Part shown: positions 19,391-28,400 of the stretch, piece after piece
How the letters are laid out: each line of letters starts with the position of its first letter
How positions within the stretch are numbered: position 1 is the stretch's first letter
Source: Arthrobacter psychrochitiniphilus
GTDB taxonomy: Bacteria; Actinomycetota; Actinomycetes; Actinomycetales; Micrococcaceae
Direction of reading: 5' to 3'
Assembly (NCBI RefSeq): GCF_003185915.1
Contig: NZ_QHLZ01000006.1
Coordinates: forward strand, 247,486 to 311,485
Length of the DNA: 64,000 bases
Notes under the pieces: generated by a model
Databases searched by the model: none
What the model was told of the DNA's origin: nothing
What the model saw: only the letters and a program-made list of their open reading frames with translations
Made by a program: the position numbers and the translations under genes

Positions 19391-20528
19391 TGGTCGAAGC
19401 AGGTTTTAGCACAGGTGTTACATAACCCTGCAGCCAGCGGGCCACTTTGGTATAGGCGTCATCTCGCACCGGTTGGGGAGAGAGAAGAACCTCATGAAGG
19501 GCCCCCTCGATCCGTTCCAAGGTGACGGAGTTTCCCAGTGAGAGGGTCCGTAACGCCAAAGAGCGCACATCAAGGACCACGTCGGCACGCAGCATCGCAT
19601 CGTTCCAGACAGGGCCAAGCATGCTCTTGGAGGAGAGCAGCACCAGAATGGGCATGGGTAGTTTCAGTCCGGAGGCCACTTCCTGTTGCGCGGCTAAAAT
19701 AGCCTTCATCCAGCCGGCCCGAACAGGAAACGCGTGCGGTGGCCGGAGTGCCTTGTCCACCGGCCATTCTCCATAAGCTTCATTGCTGATGCCGCGCCAG
19801 TAGAACGACCGTTCGGGCACACGCATCCGCAGCAGTGGCCGCAAATCTGCCAACTGTACCAAGGGTGTAGCCGCCCGCCTGATCGCGGCCCCGCCCTGGA
19901 TCTCCAGCCAAGGGCTGTTCAGTACCAGATGGCTGACCCGGCCGGGATAGTGTTGCGCCCACAATGTGGCGATGAGCCCACCAGTGGAGTGACCTACCAG
20001 AATGAAGGGCCGTGCCGGCCTCTCACCGGGCTCTAGTGAGCCGGGCACGGTTTCTGCCCTTTGCTGATGAGGCGCGCTCTCCCTGTCAATGAGGTCATAT
20101 GCGGCGAGTATTTCGGCGTCGTAATCGGCCAGATTACCCACATAGCCGCCCAGTTCAGGAGACTCCAGGCTGCGGCCGTGATTGTGCAGATCAAGAGCAT
20201 AGAAGTTGTATCCGCGATCCGTGAAGAACTCAGCCAATCCTGTGTTGTAGAAGTAGTCGCTCCACCCGTGAATGAACAGCACAGGCGTGCCCGCTATTGC
20301 TGGGGAGGCTTGACGGGGGCCACCTTGGGGCCGGTGGCGGACCAGGGTGGCCCGGTACTCTCGGCTGGGGCTGGGGCTGGGGCTGGGGCTGTCAGCGTTC
20401 GCTCCGGCCCCGGGGGCAGTAGTGGTCTGTGCGTTGAGGTTCTGGCCGGGCATTGGCACCAAGAGCGTTGTTGCTTGGTAGTCCGGGCCCAGAATATCTG
20501 GCCCCCAGAGCGTGGTAGCGGCGCTCAT
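19374..20528 (-). CDS. Alpha/beta hydrolase (monoacylglycerol-lipase-like)
   Basis: A 384-residue serine hydrolase. The oxyanion HGWSD region (PVLFIHGWSDYFYN), the nucleophile elbow GHSTGG, and a late acidic/His region (LERIEGALHEVLLS) fit the catalytic triad of the lysophospholipase/monoglyceride lipase group. No signal peptide is visible. An insert at about residues 46-55 is a Ser-Pro repeat encoded by a CTGGGG hexamer repeat (20365-20390). The ATG overlaps the stop of the upstream flavin dehydrogenase (ATGA), so the two are translationally coupled. The substrate is unknown; coupling to a flavoenzyme hints at lipid or steroid catabolism. Confidence 0.85.
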   Translation of the reverse strand: MSAATTLWGPDILGPDYQATTLLVPMPGQNLNAQTTTAPGAGANADSPSPSPSPSREYRATLVRHRPQGGPRQASPAIAGTPVLFIHGWSDYFYNTGLAEFFTDRGYNFYALDLHNHGRSLESPELGGYVGNLADYDAEILAAYDLIDRESAPHQQRAETVPGSLEPGERPARPFILVGHSTGGLIATLWAQHYPGRVSHLVLNSPWLEIQGGAAIRRAATPLVQLADLRPLLRMRVPERSFYWRGISNEAYGEWPVDKALRPPHAFPVRAGWMKAILAAQQEVASGLKLPMPILVLLSSKSMLGPVWNDAMLRADVVLDVRSLALRTLSLGNSVTLERIEGALHEVLLSPQPVRDDAYTKVARWLQGYVTPVLKPASTKGTDD

Positions 20529-22228
20529 ACCCCGGTACTCCCAGCTGCAGCAGCCGCAGTCCCGGTAGCTTCTGCCGCGTGACGGCCGGCAACGCGGCCG
20601 GAAAACAGGGCGCCGCCAAGGAAAGTTCCCTCTAGGGATCGGTAGCCGTGCATGCCGCCCCCGCCAAAGCCAGCAGCCTCGCCGGCAGCAAAGAGGCCGG
20701 GGATGGGCTCACCGTCGCCACCGAGCACCCTGGCCGAAAGGTCCGTTGTGAGCCCGCCCAGGCTCTTGCGCGTCAGAGTTGTTAAGCGAACCGCAACCAG
20801 CGGGCCGTGCTCCGCTGCCAGGATTGGATGCGGGGGAACCACTCGCATCAGTTTGTCGGTGGCAAAGCGGCGCGCCTCCCGGATGGCATTGAGCTGAGTA
20901 TCCTTGCCAAGGCCACTGTCCACTTGCATATCCCTCGCGAGAATAGTTTGGTGCAAGTTTTCCGGATCGATCAGTGAGTTGCCCGTCAACGCGTTCATCT
21001 TGAGCGCCAGTTCCTGGGCGGTGGCAGCCTGAACAAAGTCAATGCCCGCGTCGAGGAACTTTTGCAAGGGTGCCGGGGTACCGGGAAGGGCACGTTTGGC
21101 CAGAAGTTTCACGTCCTTGCCTGTCAGATCCGGGTTCTGTTCGGAACCAGAGAGAGCAAATTCCTTGTTCAGAATGGTCTTGTTGAGCACAAACCAGGAA
21201 TGTTCATGTCCAGTGGTTTCTAAATGACGAAGCGTGCCCAATGAATCAAAGCCCGGGAACAGCGGGATGGGCAGGCGTTGTCCCGTGGCGTCGAGCCACA
21301 GGGGTGAGGGCCCGGAAAGAATCCGAATTCCATGCAGAGGCCACACGGGCTCAGGGTTGTGGATGCCCTCTGTGTAATGCCACATGCGGTCTGTATTGAT
21401 CAGTGCCCCACCGGAGTTGGCCACGGATTGTTGGAACTCTCCGTCCACGGAGGCGGGGACTCCGCTGAGCATATAGTCCGGACCGCTACTGTTGGGCCAT
21501 TGTTCCCTGACCATGGCGTGGTTTCCGCCAATCCCACCAGTGGTGACAATAACTGATTGGGCGGACACCTCAAAATCTCCTACAACAGTGCGGTTGCTGG
21601 CTTCGCCTCGGTTCACACCGGAGGGCTCAAGAAGCTCGCCGCGCACCCCGGTGACGGATCTGGAATGGAACACCAATTCCGTGGCGCGGTGGCGGAAGGC
21701 AATCTGAACGCGCCCTGCGGCCACCCCCTCACGGACCTTGGCCAGAAAGGGGGAGAGAATGCCGGGGCCGGTTCCCCACGCCACATGGAATCGGGGGACG
21801 GAATTGCCGTGACCTTGGGCGTCGTAGCCGCCACGTTCAGCCCATTGGACAAGGGGGAAGAACCTGACTCCAAGCGCATGCAGCCAGGCCCGTTTTTCTC
21901 CCGCAGCAAAGTTGACATAGGCTTCCGCCCAGGCGCGTGGCCAGGCATCCTCGGGACGGTCAAAGGCTGCTGAACCCAGCCAATCATTCATGGCGAGCTC
22001 CACTGAATCCTTGACCCCCAGACGGCGTTGTTCCGCAGTGTCCACCATGAACAGCCCGCCGAAGGACCAATGTGCTTGCCCGCCCAGTGACGCTTCGGGC
22101 TCCTGATCTAGGATCAACACGCGGCTCCCCGCGTTATACGCCTCTGCTGCGGCCACCAATCCGGACAGTCCCGCCCCTACAACCACCACGTCCGAATGCT
22201 GCCACACGCCACCGCCATTGGTATTCAT
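20525..22228 (-). CDS. FAD-binding dehydrogenase (KstD/fumarate-reductase-like flavoprotein)
   Basis: A 567-residue flavoprotein. The N terminus has the FAD dinucleotide fold VVVGAGLSGLVAAAEAYNAG with an acidic end (ILDQE), and the C terminus has the second FAD motif IPGLFAAGEAAGFGGGGMHGYRSLEGTFLGG. The layout fits the group of FAD-binding dehydrogenases related to 3-ketosteroid delta-1-dehydrogenase and flavocytochrome c. The active substrate cannot be read from sequence. It overlaps the downstream hydrolase by 4 nt and is divergent from pyrD. The 5' residues MNTNGGGVWQH precede the fold, consistent with a cytosolic enzyme. Confidence 0.88.
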   Translation of the reverse strand: MNTNGGGVWQHSDVVVVGAGLSGLVAAAEAYNAGSRVLILDQEPEASLGGQAHWSFGGLFMVDTAEQRRLGVKDSVELAMNDWLGSAAFDRPEDAWPRAWAEAYVNFAAGEKRAWLHALGVRFFPLVQWAERGGYDAQGHGNSVPRFHVAWGTGPGILSPFLAKVREGVAAGRVQIAFRHRATELVFHSRSVTGVRGELLEPSGVNRGEASNRTVVGDFEVSAQSVIVTTGGIGGNHAMVREQWPNSSGPDYMLSGVPASVDGEFQQSVANSGGALINTDRMWHYTEGIHNPEPVWPLHGIRILSGPSPLWLDATGQRLPIPLFPGFDSLGTLRHLETTGHEHSWFVLNKTILNKEFALSGSEQNPDLTGKDVKLLAKRALPGTPAPLQKFLDAGIDFVQAATAQELALKMNALTGNSLIDPENLHQTILARDMQVDSGLGKDTQLNAIREARRFATDKLMRVVPPHPILAAEHGPLVAVRLTTLTRKSLGGLTTDLSARVLGGDGEPIPGLFAAGEAAGFGGGGMHGYRSLEGTFLGGALFSGRVAGRHAAEATGTAAAAAGSTGV

Positions 22229-22321
22229 GTGGCCATGCTAACGCCTCTTTGTCAGCCGTCACGCGTACAGCTCACGTTCAGGCGTTTTGCAGTTGTGCCG
22301 CCGAACCGGAAAACTAGGGGT

Positions 22322-23389
22322 ATGCGTATATATCCCACAGTTTTCCGGCTCTGCTTTTCTTGGATGGATGCCGAGAAGGCGCACAAGATCGGCTTCACCA
22401 TGATCAAGGCGATCCATACCGTGGGAGGCGGTGCAGTATTGCGCCGCATGTTCACCCCGTCTAGCTCTCTGACCACACAGGCATTGGGCCTGACATTCCC
22501 CACACCGTTTGGCCTGGCGGCCGGGTTTGATAAAGAGGGCAAGGGCATCAACGCCCTGGCAAACCTGGGCTTTGGTCACGTTGAGGTTGGCACCATCACG
22601 GGCCAGGCTCAAGAAGGAAACCCTCAACCGCGTCTCTTCCGTCTCGTGGAGGACCGTGCCGTGATCAACCGCATGGGCTTCAACAACGACGGCGCCGCAG
22701 CCGTGGCTCCTCGTCTCAAGGAAGCGCTGGCTGGGCTGAGTAAGACCTACCCGGGAGTCCGGCCCATCGTTGGTGTCAACATTGGCAAAACCAAGGTGGT
22801 CGAGTTAGAAGATGCGTTGGAGGATTACCTCATCAGCGCCCGCACCCTTGCGCCGTCGGCCGATTACCTTGTGGTCAACGTCAGCTCACCCAACACCCCC
22901 GGGCTGCGCTTGTTGCAAGACGTGGCTACGCTGCGGCCGCTACTTGTGGGAGTTCGTGAAGCGGCCAATGCCTCCGCGGCTCGGCATGTCCCGTTGCTGG
23001 TGAAGATTGCCCCTGACCTCGCCGACGAGGATGTTGCGGATGTTGCAGCCCTGGCCCTGGAGCTCAAACTGGATGGCATTATCGCCACCAACACCACCAT
23101 CAGCCGCGAGGGCTTGGCCAGCCCGGACGCCTTGGTCCAGGAGAAGGGTGCTGGCGGGCTTTCCGGAGCGCCGTTGAAGGCCCGCTCATTGGCGGTCCTG
23201 CGCCAGCTCAAGGCGGCCGTAGGGGATTCTCTGGTTCTTATTTCAGTAGGTGGTGTGGAAAGCGGTGTCGACGTCCAGGAACGGCTCGACGCTGGTGCCA
23301 CCCTCGTTCAGGGCTACACGGCGTTCTTGTACGAGGGCCCTTTCTGGGCGGCTCGTATCAACAAGGAACTTGCCGCGTTGCGCAAGTAG
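22322..23389 (+). CDS. pyrD: Dihydroorotate dehydrogenase (quinone), class 2
   Basis: A 355-residue PyrD of the membrane-associated, quinone-dependent class: an N-terminal amphipathic helical extension (DAEKAHKIGFTMIKAI) precedes the FMN barrel. Class-2 signatures are FGLAAGFDKEGKGINAL, GTITGQAQEGNPQPRLFRL, INRMGFNNDGAAAV, and VNVSSPNTPGLR with the catalytic serine. It oxidises dihydroorotate to orotate in pyrimidine synthesis and feeds electrons to the quinone pool. ATG 22322 gives the normal length. No ribosome site is seen, and the TAGGGG just upstream is too close to serve as its -10, so the start is the least certain part. Confidence 0.95.
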   Translation: MRIYPTVFRLCFSWMDAEKAHKIGFTMIKAIHTVGGGAVLRRMFTPSSSLTTQALGLTFPTPFGLAAGFDKEGKGINALANLGFGHVEVGTITGQAQEGNPQPRLFRLVEDRAVINRMGFNNDGAAAVAPRLKEALAGLSKTYPGVRPIVGVNIGKTKVVELEDALEDYLISARTLAPSADYLVVNVSSPNTPGLRLLQDVATLRPLLVGVREAANASAARHVPLLVKIAPDLADEDVADVAALALELKLDGIIATNTTISREGLASPDALVQEKGAGGLSGAPLKARSLAVLRQLKAAVGDSLVLISVGGVESGVDVQERLDAGATLVQGYTAFLYEGPFWAARINKELAALRK

Positions 23390-23428
23390 CAACACATTTG
23401 CGCTTCAGCGGGGGTCGAGATCCTCGGA

Positions 23429-23448
23429 GCGGGGATGGATTTCCCCGC
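23429..23448 (+). terminator. Possible hairpin after pyrD
   Basis: GCGGGGA (23429-23435) and TCCCCGC (23442-23448) can form a 7-bp stem with a 6-nt loop. The 150-bp gap between convergent pyrD and the aldo/keto reductase shows nothing else. Confidence 0.4.
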
Positions 23449-23539
23449 ACGGTATGAGGAACGAAGAACGCGCGAGAAATCTTACTGCCCGCGAGAGGAC
23501 CTCGGCGCCCGCCTGTATGCTCCTACCCTTAATATGCGC

Positions 23540-24544
23540 CTACGCCACGCGGGTGGGCGGGCTCACTGTTTTCGCAGGATCGTTAATGATGGACGGAGCC
23601 AGAGCAGTGTCAATGGCTGCCATGAGCTCGGCCGGGATTTTCACGCCGGAGGCCTTGACGTTCTCGGCCACCTGCTCGGGCCGTGAGGCCCCCACCAGGG
23701 CTGTTGCGACGTTCTCGTTTTGCAATACCCACGCAATAGCAAGCTGTGGCATGCTCAGCCCCAGCTCCTGCGCAACCGGGCGCAATTTTTGTACATTGGC
23801 CAGAATGTCATCGTTGAGGAAACCCTTGATGGTGTTTGCCCCGCCGTGTTCGTCCGTGGCGCGCGAACCGGCAGGCAGCGGCGCGCCCGGAAGGTATTTC
23901 CCGCTCAACACGCCCTGCGCCATGGGTGACCACACTACCTGGGACATGCCCAGCTCCTTCGCGGCCGGGATCACCTCCGGTTCAATGACCCGCCAGAGCG
24001 CTGAGTACTGCGGCTGGTTTGAGACCAGTGAGAACCCTGCCTCGCGTGCCAGGCGCTGGCCGTCACGGAGTTGTTGCGCGGTCCACTCTGAAACTCCGAT
24101 GTAGAGAGCCTTGCCTGCCCGAACCACATCGCCGAAGGCGGCAATGGTCTCCTCCAGGGGAGTCTGAAAGTCGTAGCGGTGCGCCTGGTACAGGTCAACG
24201 TAGTCCATGTTCAGCCTGCGCAGGGAGTTATTGATTCCCTCCATGATGTGTTTGCGGGACAGGCCCGTATCATTGGGGCCCTTGGGTCCCACCGGCCAGT
24301 AAACTTTGGTGAAGATTTCCAGGGATTCGCGGCGCTCCGAGGCCAGGGCAGCGCCAAGAACTTCCTCCGCTGCCCCGTTGGCGTAGGCGTCCGCCGTGTC
24401 GAAGGTGGTGATGCCGGCGTCCAGCGCTGCACGTACGCAGGCCGTGGCAACCTCGTTTTCCACTTGCGAGCCGTGGGTGAGCCAGTTGCCGTAGGTGATT
24501 TCAGTGATTTTCAGGCCGGATCGGCCAAGGTGGCGGTATTCCAT
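23540..24544 (-). CDS. Aldo/keto reductase
   Basis: A 334-residue NADPH-dependent oxidoreductase. The tetrad is visible as Asp and Tyr in TFDTADAYANGAAEEVLG, Lys in FTKVYWP and His in YQAHRYD; the cofactor end shows VALVGASRPEQVAEN-like residues (ATALVGASRPEQV). The sequence resembles the voltage-gated potassium channel beta subunit/YghZ group, with SPMAQGVLSGKY. Substrate unknown; these enzymes often reduce toxic aldehydes. It stands alone, convergent with pyrD. Confidence 0.92.
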   Translation of the reverse strand: MEYRHLGRSGLKITEITYGNWLTHGSQVENEVATACVRAALDAGITTFDTADAYANGAAEEVLGAALASERRESLEIFTKVYWPVGPKGPNDTGLSRKHIMEGINNSLRRLNMDYVDLYQAHRYDFQTPLEETIAAFGDVVRAGKALYIGVSEWTAQQLRDGQRLAREAGFSLVSNQPQYSALWRVIEPEVIPAAKELGMSQVVWSPMAQGVLSGKYLPGAPLPAGSRATDEHGGANTIKGFLNDDILANVQKLRPVAQELGLSMPQLAIAWVLQNENVATALVGASRPEQVAENVKASGVKIPAELMAAIDTALAPSIINDPAKTVSPPTRVA

Positions 24545-24573
24545 AGCTCCAGCTTAACCACACTTAAAGTGAA

Positions 24574-24607
24574 ACGCCGGTCACTTCCTTCAGGAAATGA
24601 CCGGCGT
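24574..24607. terminator. Hairpin upstream of the aldo/keto reductase
   Basis: ACGCCGGTCA (24574-24583) pairs with TGACCGGCGT (24598-24607), and the inner TTCC/GGAA extends the stem. It lies between the aldo/keto reductase start and the end of the DUF3043 gene, both on the minus strand, so it probably terminates the DUF3043 transcript. Confidence 0.65.
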
Positions 24608-24637
24608 GCTGCGCAGTGGGTATGTTCAATGACGTTG

Positions 24638-24726
24638 CCCACGCTCCCGAGGGCCCCGAGCCGAGGCACGAAAGTTGGGTGGTGTGGGTGGGCCCACGCT
24701 CCCGAGGGCCCCGAGCCGAGGCACGA
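24638..24726. repeat. 34-bp direct repeat pair (period 55 bp), related to the 59-bp array
   Basis: Two identical 34-bp copies (24638-24671 and 24693-24726) start CCCACGCTCCCGAGGGCCCC and end GCCGAGGCACGA. The interval holds GTGGGTGGGCCCAC. Read on the other strand, the 59-bp units at 6248-6499 give the same order: GTGGGTGGGCCC, CACGCCCGAGGG, CCGCTGCCGAGC. The two sites are therefore diverged members of one repeat family. Confidence 0.88.
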
Positions 24727-24746
24727 GGTTTGGGAGGGAGTGGGGA

Positions 24747-25349
24747 CTAGGAAGGCCACTCTCCGCGGCTCACCATGGGCTTGGGCAGGCGCAGACGGCG
24801 GAACTGCATTGAACGCATGGAGGCGTACCAGATCACACCGGAATCCACGCCGCCGAACTTGGCAATTACAAGGCGCTTAAGCTTGCGTGACATGAGCCAA
24901 ACATCAATTGCCACACCTGCCACCATGACCCAGAAAAGGCCAAAGAGGATAATCGTGGCGTTGTTCGTGGGCGGGATGACAACTGTCAGCAGCACAATGG
25001 CCAGTGCCGCAAACATGACGTATTCGCCGAGGCTGAAGCGGGCGTCCACATAGTCACGGACGTAACGCTTCTGCGGGCCCTTGTCACGGGCTGGCAGGAA
25101 GCGTTCTTCTCCGGTGTCCAGGGCGCGGCGCATACGGGCCTGCTCTTCACGGCGAGCGTCTCGCGCTGCTACTTTGGCTGCCCCACGGTCGTTGGGAACA
25201 AGGGGCCGCTTGCGGGCGTCCTCCTGTGCCTTCCGGGACGGCGTGGGCACGCCTTTGGCTGACTGCGGGTCCTTGGACCTGACAATCGGCTCGTTGGAGG
25301 CAGCCGCCAGCTGCGGGTCGGGGGCTTGATCTTTCTTACGTCCAAACAC
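24747..25349 (-). CDS. DUF3043 family membrane protein
   Basis: A 200-residue actinobacterial DUF3043 protein. A charged N-terminal half (DPQSAKGVPTPSRKAQEDARKRPL, RDARREEQARMRRALDTGEERFLPARDKGP) carries the family's signature RKAQEDARKRPLV, followed by RDYVDARFSLGEY and two transmembrane helices. Function is unknown. GTG 25349 was chosen because TATTCT (25356-25361 on the complementary strand) lies exactly 6 nt upstream, indicating a leaderless mRNA; a longer in-frame start at 25436 runs into the divergent gene. It is divergent from the M20 dipeptidase. Confidence 0.9.
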   Translation of the reverse strand: MFGRKKDQAPDPQLAAASNEPIVRSKDPQSAKGVPTPSRKAQEDARKRPLVPNDRGAAKVAARDARREEQARMRRALDTGEERFLPARDKGPQKRYVRDYVDARFSLGEYVMFAALAIVLLTVVIPPTNNATIILFGLFWVMVAGVAIDVWLMSRKLKRLVIAKFGGVDSGVIWYASMRSMQFRRLRLPKPMVSRGEWPS

Positions 25350-25381
25350 CCGTATAGAATACCCCGAACACGGCCGCCACC

Positions 25382-25412
25382 TTGACCGCAGGTGTTTTGG
25401 CGGCGGTAGTCT
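25382..25412 (+). promoter_or_regulatory. Promoter of the M20 dipeptidase gene
   Basis: TTGACC (25382-25387), a 19-nt spacer and TAGTCT (25407-25412) place the transcription start at the ATG at 25420. The spacer is slightly long. Confidence 0.5.
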
Positions 25413-25419
25413 TTGGTTC

Positions 25420-26874
25420 ATGACTCTTGAACACACGCCTCATGCCGGGTTGGATCCCCGCATGGGAGCACAGCTCCCCACGGCCGCGCTTCGAGCAAAC
25501 GTAGCGGCAAACCTTTCCGCCACGGTGGCGGAACTCGTAGAACTGGTGGCCATTCCCGGAATCGCCTGGGATGCCTTTGACGCCGCCGCGCTTGAACGCA
25601 GTGCGGAAGCCGTGGCAGAACTTATCCGCACTACTGGCCTTGAAGACGTACAGATCCTGCGCGTTCCCAAGGCCGACGGCGCCCCGGGCGGCCCCGCCGT
25701 CGTGGCCCGAAAACTTCCGGCCCCTGGTATGCCCACCGTGGTCCTTTACGCCCACCATGACGTACAGCCGCCCGGAGATAGCGCACTCTGGGACACCGAG
25801 CCTTTTGTGGCCACCGAGCGTGAGGGCCGGCTCTACGGCCGCGGTGCAGCAGATGACAAGGCCGGCATCATGGCACATATTGCCGCCTTCCGGGCCGTCA
25901 CCGAAACCTTGGGTGCTGACTTCGGCGTCGGCATTACCTTCTTTATTGAAGGGGAAGAGGAGGCGGGTTCACCCACGTTCAAAGACTTCCTGGCCGAATA
26001 CCGTGATTTGCTAGCTGGTGATGTCATTGTTGTTGCCGATTCAGCTAACTGGCAGGTAGGTATACCGGCCCTGACCACGAGCCTGCGTGGACTGGTTGAC
26101 GGCACAGTGGAGGTCCGGGTCAGCGCCCATGCCGTCCACTCGGGCATGTTTGGTGGGCCTCTACTTGATGCGCCCACCCTGTTGGCCCGCCTGATTGCCA
26201 CCTTCCATGACGATCAGGGCTCGGTGGCTATTGCTGGCCTGCACCGGGGACCCGAGGTTGCCCTGGAATATCCGGAAGCAACATTCCGGGCTGACGCTGC
26301 CGTGCTCGACGGCGTTAAGCTGGCTGGCCGCGGCAGCCTTGCCTCACGGTTGTGGGCCCAACCAGCGCTGAGCGTCATTGGTATGGATATCCCCAGCGTT
26401 GATATGAGTTCCAACACATTACTGCCTTTTGCGCGGGCCAAGATCAGTCTGAGACTGGCTCCCGGGCAGGATCCGGCCGCGGCCATGGAGGCCTTGGCGC
26501 AGCACATGCAGAGCAATGCTCCCTTTGGCGCCCAAGTCACTTTCATGCCGGGCGAATCCGGTCAGTCCTTCGCCACCGACGTCTCTGCTCCCGCAGCCCA
26601 AGCCGCACTGTGGGCCATGGGGGAGTCGTGGGGAGTGCCGGCTGTGGAGACGGGAATGGGTGGGTCCATCCCCTTCATTGCCGATCTGAAAGAAACCTTC
26701 CCGGCTGCGCAAATTCTCGTCACCGGTGTTGAGGACCCGGATTCCCGCGCCCACAGCGCCAATGAGTCGTTGCATTTGGGTGACTTTGAAAAGGCCATTG
26801 TGTCCCAGGCTCTCCTGTTGGCGGCCGTCAATAGCGGTGCGCTGGGGGATCGTCAAACGGGTCAGCAAGTCTGA
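25420..26874 (+). CDS. M20 family dipeptidase
   Basis: A 484-residue zinc peptidase of family M20 (CPG2/DapE-like). The first metal motif is YAHHDVQPPG, the bridging Asp is in GRGAADDKAGI, and the catalytic Glu and ligand are in FFIEGEEEAGSPTF; the lid dimerisation domain follows (about 200-370) before the C-terminal metal His in ARAHSANESLHLG (SRAHSANESLHLG). It hydrolyses dipeptides or related amides in the cytosol. ATG 25420 lies 7 nt after TAGTCT (25407-25412), with TTGACC (25382-25387) as a -35, so the mRNA is probably leaderless. Confidence 0.94.
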   Translation: MTLEHTPHAGLDPRMGAQLPTAALRANVAANLSATVAELVELVAIPGIAWDAFDAAALERSAEAVAELIRTTGLEDVQILRVPKADGAPGGPAVVARKLPAPGMPTVVLYAHHDVQPPGDSALWDTEPFVATEREGRLYGRGAADDKAGIMAHIAAFRAVTETLGADFGVGITFFIEGEEEAGSPTFKDFLAEYRDLLAGDVIVVADSANWQVGIPALTTSLRGLVDGTVEVRVSAHAVHSGMFGGPLLDAPTLLARLIATFHDDQGSVAIAGLHRGPEVALEYPEATFRADAAVLDGVKLAGRGSLASRLWAQPALSVIGMDIPSVDMSSNTLLPFARAKISLRLAPGQDPAAAMEALAQHMQSNAPFGAQVTFMPGESGQSFATDVSAPAAQAALWAMGESWGVPAVETGMGGSIPFIADLKETFPAAQILVTGVEDPDSRAHSANESLHLGDFEKAIVSQALLLAAVNSGALGDRQTGQQV

Positions 26875-26939
26875 ACCAAGTTAGCGCCTCTGCCGGGCTC
26901 GACGTAGCATGTACTTGTACCCTCACGTAAGGAAACGCC

Positions 26940-27323
26940 ATGACTGCAAATGTCCACGAAGAAACCACATCTGCCGCTGTTGAAAGTGAGCTGCCCACCC
27001 ATGGTGTGCTGATCACTGATGTTGCTGCCGGCAAGGTACGTAGCCTCCTTGAACAGGAAGGCCGCACCGACCTGCGCCTGCGTGTGGCAGTTCAGCCCGG
27101 AGGCTGCTCCGGTTTGATCTACCAGCTGTACTTTGATGAGCGCGTGCTCGAAGGAGACGCCGTACGTGACTTTGACGGCGTCGAGGTGGTCATTGACAAG
27201 ATGAGCGTGCCCTACCTAGACGGTGCCAGCATCGACTTTGAGGACACAATCTCAAAGCAGGGTTTCACCATTGATAACCCTAGTGCCGGGGGCTCTTGCG
27301 CCTGCGGCGATTCATTCCATTAA
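26940..27323 (+). CDS. erpA: Iron-sulfur cluster insertion protein (ErpA/HesB family)
   Basis: A 127-residue A-type Fe-S carrier. The three conserved cysteines are present, one in QPGGCSGLIYQLYFDE and two in GGSCACGDSFH at the C terminus. A-type carriers receive clusters from the SUF scaffold and insert them into apoproteins. ATG 26940 follows AAGGAAA at good spacing. In actinobacteria this gene is often found near ctaC, as here, and fits with supplying clusters to respiratory proteins such as the Rieske subunit; that link is inference. Confidence 0.94.
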   Translation: MTANVHEETTSAAVESELPTHGVLITDVAAGKVRSLLEQEGRTDLRLRVAVQPGGCSGLIYQLYFDERVLEGDAVRDFDGVEVVIDKMSVPYLDGASIDFEDTISKQGFTIDNPSAGGSCACGDSFH

Positions 27324-27347
27324 AGAAACTTCTGCTCGAGGTGGGGC

Positions 27348-27372
27348 TGTCCATAAATATTCTTTGTGGACA
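27348..27372 (+). terminator. Hairpin between erpA and ctaC
   Basis: TGTCCATAAA (27348-27357), loop TATTC, TTTGTGGACA (27363-27372) form a 10-bp stem with one T-G wobble. It probably ends the erpA transcript before the ctaC promoter. No U-tract follows. Confidence 0.55.
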
Positions 27373-27502
27373 TCCGACGCACGGAGGGTTTAGTGCGCAT
27401 TTTGCGTGCCATAGCGGTAAGCTCTACATCGAGTAGTAAAACCCATTAGCTCCAGCGGTATGCAACCGTTGCAGAGCACAGTAACAAGAGGAAGGGCCGT
27501 CT

Positions 27503-28387
27503 GTGAGTTCGCAGGACCGAACCGGCAGCCGACGCGCGAAAGTCATCCCCATAGCCGGGTTGGCGATTGCCGGAGCGTTAGCTTTGTCAGGATGTACGGC
27601 AGAGAATAAGAACGGCTGGATGCCAGCCGAACGTGATACCACCAATCACACGGCTGGGATCATCGATCTGTGGGTTAATACATGGATCACAATTTTGATC
27701 ATTGGTCTCATTACTTGGGCCCTGATCATCTGGTGCATTATTGCGTACCGTCGCCGCAAGGGTGCCACGGGTTTCCCGCGCCAGACAAGTTACAACCTCC
27801 CACTGGAGGTTTTTTATGTGTTGGTGCCGTTGTTCATGGTGCTGGTGTTCTTCCACTTCACGAACATCGAGCAGGAATCCATCAACGCCCGTGACGCTAA
27901 CCCGGATGTCACTATCGACGTCCGAGCCAAACAGTGGTCCTTCGATTTCAACTACTTGGAGGGTAAGGACGTCAAGGAATCTGTTTATTCCGTCGGCGTC
28001 CAGGCTGAACTGGACGGTAAGCCGTTCGATAAGTCCACCCTGCCCACCCTGTACTTGCCGGTGAACCGTTCGGTTGAACTCCAGTTGAACGCACGCGATG
28101 TTATTCACTCTTTCTGGGTTCCTGCCTTCTTGGATAAGAAGGACATGCTCCCGGGTAAGACCAACTACATGACCCTGACGCCTACCGCTTTGGGTACGTA
28201 TGACGGTAAGTGTGCGGAACTTTGTGGCGAATACCACTCAGAGATGCTTTTCAACGTCAAGGTTGTCACGCAGGCCGAGTTCGATGCCCATCTTGCCGAG
28301 TTGAAGGCCAAGGGCCAGACTGGTGAGTTGACTGAGAAGTACGACCGCAACCCGAACGCTGCCATCACCGAGAACCAGAAGAAGTAG
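27503..28387 (+). CDS. ctaC: Cytochrome c oxidase subunit II
   Basis: A 294-residue CtaC. A lipoprotein-type signal ends LALSGC (Cys31), then two transmembrane helices (about 55-80 and 100-122) and an extracytoplasmic cupredoxin domain with the CuA site: His in [10 protein letters not shown] and the [12 protein letters not shown] cluster (Cys237, Cys241, His245, Met248). It accepts electrons from the QcrC cytochrome c domain and passes them to subunit I. The GTG start follows a GAGGAAGG ribosome site. First gene of ctaC-ctaD-ctaF. Confidence 0.97.
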   Translation: MSSQDRTGSRRAKVIPIAGLAIAGALALSGCTAENKNGWMPAERDTTNHTAGIIDLWVNTWITILIIGLITWALIIWCIIAYRRRKGATGFPRQTSYNLPLEVFYVLVPLFMVLVFFHFTNIEQESINARDANPDVTIDVRAKQWSFDFNYLEGKDVKESVYSVGVQAELDGKPFDKSTLPTLYLPVNRSVELQLNARDVIHSFWVPAFLDKKDMLPGKTNYMTLTPTALGTYDGKCAELCGEYHSEMLFNVKVVTQAEFDAHLAELKAKGQTGELTEKYDRNPNAAITENQKK

Positions 28388-28400
28388 GGGGGAGAGGAAA

